A DNA stretch of 64,000 nucleotides, from the NCBI RefSeq assembly GCF_013387495.1, contig NZ_JABZEE010000029.1, positions 124,001 through 188,000 of the forward strand, read 5' to 3'. Shown here in pieces: positions 1-7,894 of the stretch. Every line of letters starts with the position of its first letter. Within the stretch, counting starts at the first letter, position 1. The position numbers and the translations under genes are program-made. The notes under the pieces are model-generated. The model was not told the DNA's origin, ran no database searches, and saw nothing but the letters and a program-made list of their open reading frames with translations. The DNA is from Streptomyces sp. PKU-EA00015 (GTDB lineage: Bacteria > Actinomycetota > Actinomycetes > Streptomycetales > Streptomycetaceae).

Positions 1-690
1 CCGGGTTTCAGCACGCGCCGATGCCGCGGCGGCCGGCCGGAAACCGCCCGCTGCGCGGGGCGCGGGGATGGGCTGCGTGATGACCCGCAGTTGGATGGAG
101 TCGAAGGTGCCGCCACCTTGGGCGGCGACACGGTCCACTGCAATGTTGCGCAGATACTTCTGGATCATCACAGCCCGGTCCGAGCGCGGATGGTTGTCGC
201 CGCCGTGCGTCTTGAGGTAGGAATTCCAAGCCTGGCGCAGCATGTTCTGTGCCGTATGGCTCGGGAAGACGTTGTGCTTGACAGCGGAATTGTCCCTGGC
301 GGTCAGATCGATCCAGTCGCTCACCCGTGTGGTGCCGTCCGGCGCTGTCCGCTTGGTCCTCGCCGAAATCTGCCGGTTGACCCACTGCGGATTCGGAGCG
401 AAGAGCCGCCAGTTCTGCTCAAACACGGGCCGGACCCAGGCGTCGATCTGTCGGCTGTACGCCTTCGAGATTGCATTCGGAGGCGCCACGTGCAGAAACA
501 CCAGGAGCACATGGGCCAGAGCCACTGCAAGGCAGAGGGCCACCGCGGCTCCCGTTCCTGCGGTCAGCAGGCGGGGTGGCCCTGAAAGGTCACGAGTCGT
601 ACGCGGTCCCCGGCCACCGTCCTGTGCTGCCGGCTCAGCGTCGGTCCGCCGCGATTCCTTCACATTCGTCGACTCAACGCCGCCCAGCAC
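1..690 (-). CDS. DUF5819 family membrane protein (3' end outside window)
   Basis: Open to the left edge with no stop codon, 230 codons seen. The chosen GTG start (688-690) has a GGGAAGG-like ribosome site upstream; a GTG nine codons further in is possible. After about 45 polar residues comes one membrane helix (LCLAVALAHVLLVFLHV), then the DUF5819 hallmark around FEQNWRLFAPNP and a soluble region ending in an Ala/Pro/Arg-rich stretch at the edge. The family is found in Streptomyces and other actinobacteria, often near HTTM or vitamin K-dependent carboxylase-like proteins that would lie left of this window. Function is unknown. The C-terminus cannot be judged. Family assignment is from motif recognition. 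Confidence 0.8.
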   Translation of the reverse strand, partial: MLGGVESTNVKESRRTDAEPAAQDGGRGPRTTRDLSGPPRLLTAGTGAAVALCLAVALAHVLLVFLHVAPPNAISKAYSRQIDAWVRPVFEQNWRLFAPNPQWVNRQISARTKRTAPDGTTRVSDWIDLTARDNSAVKHNVFPSHTAQNMLRQAWNSYLKTHGGDNHPRSDRAVMIQKYLRNIAVDRVAAQGGGTFDSIQLRVITQPIPAPRAAGGFRPAAAASARAETR

Positions 691-815
691 GGCCCCACCC
701 GGCCCTTCCCATCCCGACTGCTCGCACCTGCTTCTCCTGCTTCCGCGGGCGGGCGCGCGACGGAATCGATGACGATCCGACGCGCGCCATCCGTCCCACT
801 CGTGTGTGAGGTCGA

Positions 816-3098
816 CTACCCGTGCGCGCACTCCGCCGAGAGTGCCCACACGGGACTCACTGGTCCCGCCGACAGACGGGGGAACAGCTCGCTCAGCGTT
901 GAACGTGCATTTGTGCACCCTGCGCTTTCCCTCGGGCTTGCCGCGATTCCCGGGCTTCTCGCCGTATCGCCGTCGTGGTAACCGCCGTCGTGGTAACCGC
1001 CGTCGTGGTAACCGCCGTCGTGGTAACCGCCGTCGTGGTAACCGCCGTCGTGGTAACCGCCGTCGTGGTAACCGCCGTCGTGGTAACCGCCGTCGTGGTA
1101 ACCGCCGTCGTGGTAACCGCCGTCGTGGTAACCGCCGTCGTGGTAACCGCCGTCGTGGTAACCGCCGTCGTGGTAACCGCCGTCGTGGTAACCGCCGTCG
1201 TGGTAACCGCCGTCGTGGTAACCGCCGTCGTGGTAACCGCCGTCGTGGTAACCGCCGTCGTGGTAACCGCCGTCGTGGTAACCGCCGTCGTGGTAACCGC
1301 CGTCGTGGTAACCGCCGTCGTGGTAACCGCCGTCGTGGTAACCGCCGTCGTGGTAACCGCCGTCGTGGTAACCGCCGTCGTGGTAACCGCCGTCGTGGTA
1401 ACCGCCGTCGTGGTAACCGCCGTCGTGGTAACCGCCGTCGTGGTAACCGCCGTCGTGGTAACCGCCGTCGTGGTAACCGCCGTCGTGGTAACCGCCGTCG
1501 TGGTAACCGCCGTCGTGGTAACCGCCGTCGTGGTAACCGCCGTCGTGGTAACCGCCGTCGTGGCCGGTTGCAGCATCGCCCGTCGCGGCGTCACCCGTCG
1601 CGGCATCGCCCGTGGCGGCATCACCCGTCGCGGCATCGCCCGTGGCGGCATCACCCGTCGCGGCATCGCCCGTGGCGGCATCACCCGTCGCGGCATCGCC
1701 CGTGGCGGCATCACCCGTCGCGGCATCGCCCGTGGCGGCATCACCCGTCGCGGCATCGCCCGTGGCGGCATCACCCGTCGCGGCATCGCCCGTGGCGGCA
1801 TCACCCGTCGCGGCATCGCCCGTGGCGGCATCACCCGTCGCGGCATCGCCCGTGGCGGCATCACCCGTCGCGGCATCGCCCGTGGCGGCATCACCCGTCG
1901 CGGCATCGCCCGTGGCGGCATCACCCGTCGCGGCATCGCCCGTGGCGGCATCACCCGTCGCGGCATCGCCCGTGGCGGCATCACCCGTCGCGGCATCGCC
2001 CGTGGCGGCATCACCCGTCGCGGCATCGCCCGTGGCGGCATCACCCGTCGCGGCATCGCCCGTGGCGGCATCACCCGTCGCGGCATCGCCCGTGGCGGCA
2101 TCACCCGTCGCGGCATCGCCCGTGGCGGCATCACCCGTCGCGGCATCGCCCGTGGCGGCATCACCCGTCGCGGCATCGCCCGTGGCGGCATCACCCGTCG
2201 CGGCATCGCCCGTGGCGGCATCACCCGTCGCAGCGTCACCCGTCGCGGCATCACCCGTCGCAGCGTCACCCGTCGCAGCGTCACCCGTCGTCGTCGTGGT
2301 CGCAGCGTCACCCGTCGTCGTCGTGGTCGCAGCGTCACCGGTAGTTGTTGTGGTCGTGGTGCCCGCACACTCAGGCCTGGTGATCCGGTTGGTGTCCAGC
2401 GTCACGGCCTCGACCTCGGCCAGCGCGCGGCCGTCGATGGTCGCTCCCGTCGTTACGGTGATCGCTGCCTTGGCCATGATCGTGCCCACGAAGGTGGTGC
2501 CGGTGCCGAGGGTGGCCGAGCTGCCGATCTGCCAGAACACATTGCACGGCGATGCGCCGTTGATGAGGGACACGCTGCTGTTGCTTGCCGTCGTCAGCGT
2601 GGAACCGACCTGGAACACCCACACGGCGTTCGGGTCGCCCTGGGCATCCAGGGTGAGGGTGCCGGTGAGCCCGAGACTGGAAGAGGCGGTGTAGACGCCC
2701 GGAACCAGCGTCAAGCCGCCGGCATCCGGAGGAAGGGCGCCATTGGATGCCTGTCCGGCGGCGTCGTTGTACGCCGCGACCAGGTCGGTCTTGGCTTGTT
2801 CAGCCACAGTGTCCCCAGAGTGCAAAGTCCCGTTGACCGTACCGGGCGGGAACCCGCTGATGGACGTCCCCGGATGCACTCCGACGTCTCCAGTGACCAC
2901 TGAGGGCCCGGTGTTGGTGACCTCCGCGCCGGCCAGTACCGCGAAGCTTTCCGCGGTACCCAGATCTACAGGTGTTGCTGCATTCGCCCGTGTAGGCGTC
3001 ACTGCGACCACGGCAAAGGCGACCAGCAGGGTGAGTACCCCCGCGATCCAAGCCGTCATTGTGCGCCGATGCGGCGCATCGGGAATATTCAGTGTCAT
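816..3098 (-). CDS. Secreted DUF3494 ice-binding-like protein with two giant pentapeptide repeat arrays
   Basis: 760 residues. Residues 1-41 form a signal peptide (hydrophobic core VLTLLVAFAVVAV, cleavage after ANA). Residues 43-243 match the DUF3494 beta-solenoid ice-binding fold: LGTAESFAVLAG start, PSVVTGDVGVHPGTSI, VPGVYTASSS, NAVWVFQVGSTLTT and CNVFWQIGSSATLGTGTTFVGTIMA. A threonine linker follows, then about 50 TGDAA units (about 253-511), 39 exact HDGGY units (about 512-710) and a 50-residue tail with no sortase motif or membrane helix. DUF3494 proteins bind ice or act as adhesins in some bacteria; many Streptomyces members have no tested function, so ice binding is not shown. Family members usually end soon after the solenoid or carry an anchor. 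Both arrays have 15-bp units, so copy-number change keeps the frame. Confidence 0.9.
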   Translation of the reverse strand: MTLNIPDAPHRRTMTAWIAGVLTLLVAFAVVAVTPTRANAATPVDLGTAESFAVLAGAEVTNTGPSVVTGDVGVHPGTSISGFPPGTVNGTLHSGDTVAEQAKTDLVAAYNDAAGQASNGALPPDAGGLTLVPGVYTASSSLGLTGTLTLDAQGDPNAVWVFQVGSTLTTASNSSVSLINGASPCNVFWQIGSSATLGTGTTFVGTIMAKAAITVTTGATIDGRALAEVEAVTLDTNRITRPECAGTTTTTTTGDAATTTTTGDAATTTTTGDAATGDAATGDAATGDAATGDAATGDAATGDAATGDAATGDAATGDAATGDAATGDAATGDAATGDAATGDAATGDAATGDAATGDAATGDAATGDAATGDAATGDAATGDAATGDAATGDAATGDAATGDAATGDAATGDAATGDAATGDAATGDAATGDAATGDAATGDAATGDAATGDAATGDAATGDAATGDAATGDAATGDAATGDAATGDAATGDAATGDAATGDAATGDAATGHDGGYHDGGYHDGGYHDGGYHDGGYHDGGYHDGGYHDGGYHDGGYHDGGYHDGGYHDGGYHDGGYHDGGYHDGGYHDGGYHDGGYHDGGYHDGGYHDGGYHDGGYHDGGYHDGGYHDGGYHDGGYHDGGYHDGGYHDGGYHDGGYHDGGYHDGGYHDGGYHDGGYHDGGYHDGGYHDGGYHDGGYHDGGYHDGGYHDGDTARSPGIAASPRESAGCTNARSTLSELFPRLSAGPVSPVWALSAECAHG
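969..1563. repeat. Perfect 15-bp tandem array (39 copies) encoding HDGGY
   Basis: GCCGTCGTGGTAACC on the + strand repeats 39 times without a single difference from 969 to 1553, then a partial copy to 1563. On the coding (-) strand each unit reads Tyr-His-Asp-Gly-Gly. Lack of synonymous drift implies recent expansion or active homogenisation. The tract should be length-polymorphic and collapse-prone in short-read assembly. Confidence 0.98.
1567..2340. repeat. TGDAA-coding tandem array with 30-bp higher-order period
   Basis: The encoded unit is five residues (Thr-Gly-Asp-Ala-Ala) but the DNA alternates two synonymous 15-mers (GCATCACCCGTCGCG and GCATCGCCCGTGGCG), giving a 30-bp unit that repeats exactly 20 times from 1621 to 2220. 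Edge copies (2221-2340, the N-terminal side of the protein) are diverged and carry Thr-codon expansions, as expected when homogenisation is strongest in the middle. Confidence 0.95.
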
Positions 3099-3164
3099 CG
3101 AGGAGCCAACTCCTGGGGGGTGGTGACGTCCGGACGTTCCTCGTCGAACGGAATCGCCTCGCCT

Positions 3165-3260
3165 GTCGGCGGCATATTAAGCAGACACCCAACCCCCATT
3201 GCGATTCCCCCAGGTGATGTCGCCGGAATCAATCAATATGCATCAAAGAATGCATGAAAA
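3165..3260 (-). promoter_or_regulatory. AT-rich upstream region of the ice-binding-like gene
   Basis: A rare AT-rich patch just upstream of the leftward gene. It holds two copies of the self-palindrome ATGCAT (3238-3243, 3250-3255) separated by six bases and a CATATTAA stretch. A promoter or regulator site is plausible; no -10/-35 pair is assigned. Confidence 0.3.
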
Positions 3261-3600
3261 ATGTTGAGCTGGCCGACCGTCACTCATCCGTGCGGCGAGC
3301 CGGAAGGCGCTTACCGCGGAATTGGGCAAGCGGGCATCAGATGTCCCCCGGGTGGGCGCAGGTCGGAGAAGCATCCGCCGAGCCCGTCACGGTCGGTCCC
3401 GGCGCGGATCCGGGCGCTACGTTGTTCCGCCCCCTCGGGAATCCCGTACGCCCCGGCCAGCCATTCGGTACATGCCACCGGCTGGATGCGCCCAGGGCCT
3501 AGCTCAGAGCGCGCCTAGTCGAATCCGGGTCGAAGTTCCGAGATACCGGGTGTATGCGAGAGGAGAGGAGCAGGTCAGCCAGGCTGAGCACCTCTGCGGC
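3261..3600. other. Stretch without a supported gene
   Basis: The open frames here are short, differ in composition from neighbouring genes and match no family I recognise. This sequence occupies the place where the 5' half of the adjoining tRNA remnant would be expected, but it cannot be folded into a D-arm or acceptor strand. Confidence 0.6.
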
Positions 3601-3601
3601 C

Positions 3602-3651
3602 AAGCGCCTTCCAAGCGCTTGGCCCCAGGTTCGAGTCCTGCCGGGGGCGCA
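3602..3651 (+). pseudogene. 3' half of a tRNA (anticodon arm to acceptor), possible att site
   Basis: A perfect anticodon arm (AAGCGC / CTTCCAA loop / GCGCTT, 3602-3620, anticodon UCC), a five-base variable region, a T-arm CCAGG-TTCGAGT-CCTGC (3625-3641) and acceptor strand CGGGGGC plus G and CA (3642-3651) have normal tRNA geometry. No GCCCCCG strand or D-arm lies within 60 bases upstream, so the 5' half is missing. The anticodon stem can extend to ten pairs. Elements that integrate into tRNA genes duplicate just this anticodon-to-3'-end segment, so an attL/attR scar or decayed tRNA is likely. Isotype cannot be assigned; UCC would read Gly, but the T-arm and acceptor resemble Arg tRNAs. Confidence 0.6.
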
Positions 3652-3667
3652 TCGTCCGCACCACCGC

Positions 3668-3695
3668 AAGGCCCTCCGACCAGGAGGGCCTTTTT
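3668..3695 (+). terminator. Rho-independent terminator after the tRNA half
   Basis: GGCCCTCC (3670-3677), a five-base loop and GGAGGGCC (3683-3690) form a perfect eight-pair stem followed by five T; flanking AA/TT extend it. This type commonly follows tRNA genes in Streptomyces. Confidence 0.9.
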
Positions 3696-3889
3696 GCTGG
3701 TCAGGGGACGGTAGCGGGTAGGGCGTAGAGGACGCGTAAGCGCCGGAGGCGCCGCTGGTGGTGGCCCGGCGGGCGCCGTGGCGCGGAGGCGGCACGCCGT
3801 GCCGTGCCACACACCCGCGAGGGCGGAGCGGCTCGTCTGGGCGGCGGGGCCGGCCCTTGGATATCCGCTGGACGCGTCCGGTGACCGTT

Positions 3890-4065
3890 CCCGCACCGGA
3901 CGGCGCCTGCGCGACCGCGGCCTTCAACATGGGCGCCGCGCTCGGCGCTTCGCTCGGCGGGGCCGCGCTCGGGGCCGGCTTCCGCTCACCCCTGTGGGTG
4001 AGCGCCTTGCTGGTGGCGGCGGCGTTCGTCAACGCGCTCACCGCCACAGGTGTGGCCCGCGCGGG
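3890..4065 (+). pseudogene. Fragment of an MFS transporter (C-terminal helices)
   Basis: One + strand frame reads ATAAFNMGAALGASLGGAAL, then GAGFRSPLWVSALLVAAAF. This matches the helix 11-12 region of DHA1-type major facilitator exporters (family pattern AAFNxGxALGAxLGG...PxWVGALL). No upstream coding sequence for the other helices is present, and the reading frame before about 3890 is low-complexity Arg/Gly/Pro. It ends near the convergent MarR gene. MarR regulators often control MFS exporters, so the pair may be what is left of such a unit. Confidence 0.6.
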
Positions 4066-4103
4066 GCGCCGCCGCCGTGGCGACGGGCGGCCGACGGCCG
4101 GCG

Positions 4104-4634
4104 TCAGCGGTGGCCGCCCTGGGGCATGTCCGACCAGCCCAGCGGATACAGCTCCGCCTCGCGGCCCCCGACGGCAGGTTCCGCGCCCGCCTCGGTGAAC
4201 GCCCCCAGTGCGTCGACGAGTGCCGCTCGCTGCTGCGGGTCGAGCCGGGACACGATCGCGGCGATCTCCTCGCGGCGGCGGCCGGTGACGTCCTCGACGA
4301 TGCGCCGGCCCTCGTCGGTCAGCCGCAGCACGGTCTCGCGGCGGTTGTCGGGGTTGACCTGCCGGTCCGCCAGACCGGCGGCGATCAGCCGGTCCATCAT
4401 CCGCAGCGCGGTCGACGGGTTCACCCCGAGCCGCTCGGCCAGGACGACCAGCTTGGCGGGCCCCTCCGTGGACAGCACGACCAGGAGCCGGAACTGGGGC
4501 AGCGTGACCCGGTCCTCCACGGCGGCCAGCGAGCGGGCGGAGACCGCGACGAGGAGCCTGGACGCGGTGAGCACCGCGCGGGTCACGGCGTCGACGTCGT
4601 CCATGTCCCCTGCGGACCGCGCTGGTTGGTTCAT
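4104..4634 (-). CDS. MarR family transcriptional regulator
   Basis: 176 residues, usual length for the family. The winged-helix region covers about 45-125: TLPQFRLLVVLSTEGPAKLV, a recognition helix in LGVNPSTALRMMDRLIAAGL and a wing with NPDNRRETVLRLTDEGRRI. MarR proteins bind as dimers to palindromes and are often released by phenolic or drug-like ligands. It is convergent to the MFS fragment and upstream of nothing else on its strand to the left, so a present target is not obvious. Confidence 0.92.
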   Translation of the reverse strand: MNQPARSAGDMDDVDAVTRAVLTASRLLVAVSARSLAAVEDRVTLPQFRLLVVLSTEGPAKLVVLAERLGVNPSTALRMMDRLIAAGLADRQVNPDNRRETVLRLTDEGRRIVEDVTGRRREEIAAIVSRLDPQQRAALVDALGAFTEAGAEPAVGGREAELYPLGWSDMPQGGHR

Positions 4635-4737
4635 GTCCTCTTTCTACCGCGCGGTCCCGGCCGCGGCATCGCCGGTCCCCGGTCAGGGGCGGGACGGACT
4701 CCGGGCCGGCCGGCTTCCGCGGCGTCGGAGCCGACGG

Positions 4738-5223
4738 CTACGGGAGTGCGGCGCACACGAGCAGGACGAAGGCCGCCAGCGTCAGGAGCGTACGGACCAG
4801 GTGCAGCCGGTTCCACCGGCTCTCGAAAGCCGCGCGGACCCTGGTGTCGGACACGGGCGGGGTGGCGTTCTCGGATGCGGCGAGCGCGTTGTTGAGGGGG
4901 ATGTTGCCGACGACGGTGACGAGGTGGTTGAGGACGGCGCAGACGAGCCCGGCGACGATCAGCCACCGCTCGGTGGCGGTGCGGCCCTGGACGGGGACGG
5001 CGAGCGCGGCGGCCGGGAAGGCGACGATCGCGACGAAGACGAGGAGGAAGACGGCCCGCGGCACGGTCTCGTTGACACGGCGCATCGCGCCCACGAACTG
5101 CTCGTCGGACAACCGGGCGAAGCCGGGCATGATGCCGGTCAGGAAGATGAGCATGAAGCCCGCGTACAGACCGGTGGAGATGACGGCGAGGGCGAGCAGG
5201 AGGGTCGGCATGGGCCACATCAT
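4738..5223 (-). CDS. DUF1772 (anthrone oxygenase-like) membrane protein
   Basis: 161 residues with four predicted membrane helices (about 5-30, 55-78, 85-108, 140-160) and the conserved FLTGIMPGFARLSDEQFVGAMRRVN and VVGNIPLNNAL segments of DUF1772. The family includes anthrone oxygenase homologues, but bacterial members are mostly of unknown function. The start is one of two adjacent Met codons with a weak ribosome site. It lies 103 bases upstream of the MarR gene on the same strand and may be co-transcribed with it. Confidence 0.85.
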   Translation of the reverse strand: MMWPMPTLLLALAVISTGLYAGFMLIFLTGIMPGFARLSDEQFVGAMRRVNETVPRAVFLLVFVAIVAFPAAALAVPVQGRTATERWLIVAGLVCAVLNHLVTVVGNIPLNNALAASENATPPVSDTRVRAAFESRWNRLHLVRTLLTLAAFVLLVCAALP

Positions 5224-5316
5224 GGCGCGGCGGGCGTGGCGGTGCAGCCGAGTTGACGCTCCCGCGCCCCTCGCCGGCCCGCCGCCCCTCCCCTCAGCCC
5301 TTCAGGCGCTCCGCCG

Positions 5317-6897
5317 TCAGCCCGTCAGGCGCACTGCCCGGCCGATCGCGTCGGCCAGGTCACGCACGGCCGTGTCCTCCGTCGAGTCCGCCAGTGCCCG
5401 TGCCCGGTCGCGCAGTTCGGCGAGGCCGGGTGAGCCCGGCACGGAGCCGTCGCGCAGTTCGTCGGCGAAGTACGCCGCCACCGCCGTCACCTGGAGCCGC
5501 TTGGACGCCGTGTCCCACAGCGCCCCGTCGATCGCGCCGGCCTCCACCGAGCCCGACCGCTCGTGCGGCGCCCGTGTCGCGGGGTCGAGCCAGCGCACGG
5601 TCGCCGTGGCGACATGGCCGCTCGCGCCCTCCCGGAGGCGTACGGCGTACAGCGCGGTCACCGTGTGGCCGGGGCCGACCTCGCCGCCGTCGACGCGGTC
5701 GTCGCGGAAGTCCTCGTCCGCGACGGCCCGGTTCTCGTAGCCGATGAGCCGGAACTGCTTGACGGTCTGCGGGTCGAAGGCGACCTGGGCCTTGGCGTCG
5801 CGGGCGCGCAGCTCCACGTGCGCGGGCAGCTGGTCGACGAAGACCTTCCTCGCCTCCTCCTCGTCGGAGACGTACGTCGTGTGCCCGTCGCCCTTGTCGG
5901 CGAGGCGTTCCATCAGCGCGTCGCCGTAGTCGCTGCCGACGCCGACGCCGAAGAGGGTGATGCCGTGCTCGCGGCGGGCGTCGTCGATGCGGTCGAGGAT
6001 CGCGTCGGCCTCCGTCCGCCCCGTGTTGGCGAGCGCGTCGGAGAGCAGCACGACCCGGTTGGTGGCGCCCTTCCTTCGGCCTTCGACGGCCTCCTCGTAG
6101 CCCGTGGTGACCCCGGCCTCCACGTTGGTCGAATCGGTGGGCTCCAGGTCGTCGACGATGTCGTGGATCCGGTCGCGGTTGCCGTCCAGCCGCGTCATGG
6201 GCAGCCGGGTCTCCGCCTCGTCGCTGAAGGTGACGACGGCGATCGAGTCGTCGTCGCGCAGCTGGTCGGTCAGGGTGCCGAGCGACTTCTTGACGAGGTC
6301 CAGGCGGCCGGGCTCGGACATCGATCCGGAGATGTCGATGACGAACGTGAGCGCGGCGGGCGGCCGTTTCGTGCGCGCGGGCGCGGCCGTGGACAGTCCC
6401 ACGCGGACCAGCGACCAGTCCTCGCCGCCGCCGTCCCCGTGCACCTCTCCCTCCGGGGCCTGCGGCCGCGCGCCGTCGACGGTGACGGAGAAACCGTTGC
6501 CCTCGGGGCGTTCGTAGTCCTGGCGGAAGCTGTTGACGAACTCCTCGGGCCGCACCTCGTGCGCCTGCGGCAGCCGCCCCTCCTTCAGGGTGCGGCGGGC
6601 GTAGCCGTAGGAGGCGGTGTCGACGTCGAGGGCGAACGTGGACAGGTAGTCCGCGGGCGGTGCGGACTCGCGTGCCTTGTCGGCCTCGCCTTTGGCGGCT
6701 CCCTCGCCCGGCGCGCCCCCGTCGGGGACGGCCGGGGCGGGCAGCGCGCCGTCCGGCCTTCGGCTGTCGGTCTGATCGGTGGCGATGTTCTCGGAGCCCG
6801 AGCAGGCCGACGTCAGCAGCATGCCGCCGGCCAGAGCGGCGGCCGCCGCCGTCCTGGCCGCCCGTCCGCCCCTTCTCCCCCATGAACTGAACGTCAT
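5317..6897 (-). CDS. VWA-domain lipoprotein (YfbK-like)
   Basis: 526 residues. A twin-Arg-containing signal peptide ends in the lipobox LTSAC (Cys about 32), so it is likely tethered outside the membrane. An N-terminal YfbK-type region (DYLSTFALDVDTASYGYARR, PEEFVNSF) precedes a von Willebrand A domain at about 180-360 with intact MIDAS motif DISGSMS and a later SDALANTG loop; a C-terminal DUF3520-like part follows (DPQTVKQFRLIGYENR). VWA domains bind metal and protein partners; the partner is unknown. A strong GAGGGGGAG ribosome site supports the start. Downstream of, but separate from, the ABC operon. Confidence 0.92.
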   Translation of the reverse strand: MTFSSWGRRGGRAARTAAAAALAGGMLLTSACSGSENIATDQTDSRRPDGALPAPAVPDGGAPGEGAAKGEADKARESAPPADYLSTFALDVDTASYGYARRTLKEGRLPQAHEVRPEEFVNSFRQDYERPEGNGFSVTVDGARPQAPEGEVHGDGGGEDWSLVRVGLSTAAPARTKRPPAALTFVIDISGSMSEPGRLDLVKKSLGTLTDQLRDDDSIAVVTFSDEAETRLPMTRLDGNRDRIHDIVDDLEPTDSTNVEAGVTTGYEEAVEGRRKGATNRVVLLSDALANTGRTEADAILDRIDDARREHGITLFGVGVGSDYGDALMERLADKGDGHTTYVSDEEEARKVFVDQLPAHVELRARDAKAQVAFDPQTVKQFRLIGYENRAVADEDFRDDRVDGGEVGPGHTVTALYAVRLREGASGHVATATVRWLDPATRAPHERSGSVEAGAIDGALWDTASKRLQVTAVAAYFADELRDGSVPGSPGLAELRDRARALADSTEDTAVRDLADAIGRAVRLTG

Positions 6898-7018
6898 CCG
6901 GTTCTCCCCCTCGCATCGAACGGCACTTGTGAATGTGACGTCCGAGACCGCCGGAAGGAGCAGACGAAGGGGTTGCGGAAGGATCTCGATGCGGCAACGG
7001 CGCAGGGCCGGCCGACCC

Positions 7019-7894
7019 CTACGACACGATGTCCTTGCGGGAGAAGTTCCTGAAGGCGAGCGCGAACAGCACCAGCGCGTACGTGACCGACACGGACGCC
7101 CCCTTCACCATGCCCGTCCACTCCAGCTGCGGCTGGAGCGCGTCGATCCAGGCGAACTGCCAGTGCGCGGGGAGCACTTCGCGCCAGCCGCCCAGCGCCG
7201 TGACGGCGTCCAGCACATTGCCGATGATGGTCAGCCCGACCGCGCCGCCGACCGCGCCGAGCGGTGCGTCGGTCTTGGTGGAGAGCCAGAACGCCAGGCC
7301 TGCCGTGACCAGTTGGGAGACGAAGACGAACGCCACCACGAGCCCCAGCCGTCCCAGTGACGTCCCGGCGCCGAGCGATCCGCCCGTGGGCAGTTCGAGG
7401 GGCCCCCAGCCGTAGGCGACCGTGCCCGCCACCAGCGCCACCAGCGGCAGCAGCACCATCGCCGCCGCGCTGAAGCCGAGCGCCACGGCGAGCTTGGACC
7501 ACAGCAGACGCGTCCGGGGCACGGGCGCGGCGAGCAGGTAGCGCAGCGACGACCAGCTCGCCTCCGAGGCGACGGTGTCGCCGTGGAACAGCGCCACGGG
7601 CACCACCAGCAGGAAGCCCGCCGAGACGAACAGGCAGGTGGCGGCGAAGTTGGCGCCGGACGCGGTGGCCGTGTCCATCAGGGTGATGCGGCCGTTGTCG
7701 CGGCCGTCCGGGGTGCCGCCGATCGCGAACGCCGCGATGAGGACGAACGGCAGCGCGGCCAGGATCCCGGCCATCACCAGGGTCCGGCGCCGCCTCAGCT
7801 GCCGGACCGCCTCCACCGTCAGGGGCAGGGTGTGTCCGGCCCGGTAGCCGGGGGCCGACCCGACGGGCGTGGCGTCTTGCACGGGCGCGCTCAT
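7019..7894 (-). CDS. ABC-2 type transporter permease
   Basis: 291 residues with six predicted membrane helices (around 35-60, 85-110, 135-165, 175-200, 210-235, 260-285) and a polar N-terminus, typical of ABC-2 permeases working with one ATPase subunit. Its start overlaps the stop of the upstream hydrolase/ATPase fusion gene by four bases (ATGA, 7891-7894), so the two are translationally coupled and the fusion is the likely ATPase partner. Substrate unknown; the conserved SWSSLRYLLAAPVPRTRLLW segment is typical of drug or peptide exporters of this class. Confidence 0.92.
   Translation of the reverse strand: MSAPVQDATPVGSAPGYRAGHTLPLTVEAVRQLRRRRTLVMAGILAALPFVLIAAFAIGGTPDGRDNGRITLMDTATASGANFAATCLFVSAGFLLVVPVALFHGDTVASEASWSSLRYLLAAPVPRTRLLWSKLAVALGFSAAAMVLLPLVALVAGTVAYGWGPLELPTGGSLGAGTSLGRLGLVVAFVFVSQLVTAGLAFWLSTKTDAPLGAVGGAVGLTIIGNVLDAVTALGGWREVLPAHWQFAWIDALQPQLEWTGMVKGASVSVTYALVLFALAFRNFSRKDIVS

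Noticed and set aside
969..2340. CRISPR array
   Set aside because: Units are contiguous 15-mers without unique spacers, and the arrays are in frame inside a secreted protein.
975..2903. Long + strand open frames across the repeat arrays (642 and 360 residues, VVVTA or AASPV repeats)
   Set aside because: The arrays have no stop in several frames, so any reading gives a long frame. Only the - strand frame has a signal peptide and a known domain.
3540..3651. Intact tRNA gene
   Set aside because: No strand upstream pairs with the acceptor CGGGGGC and no D-arm can be formed; only the 3' half is tRNA-like.
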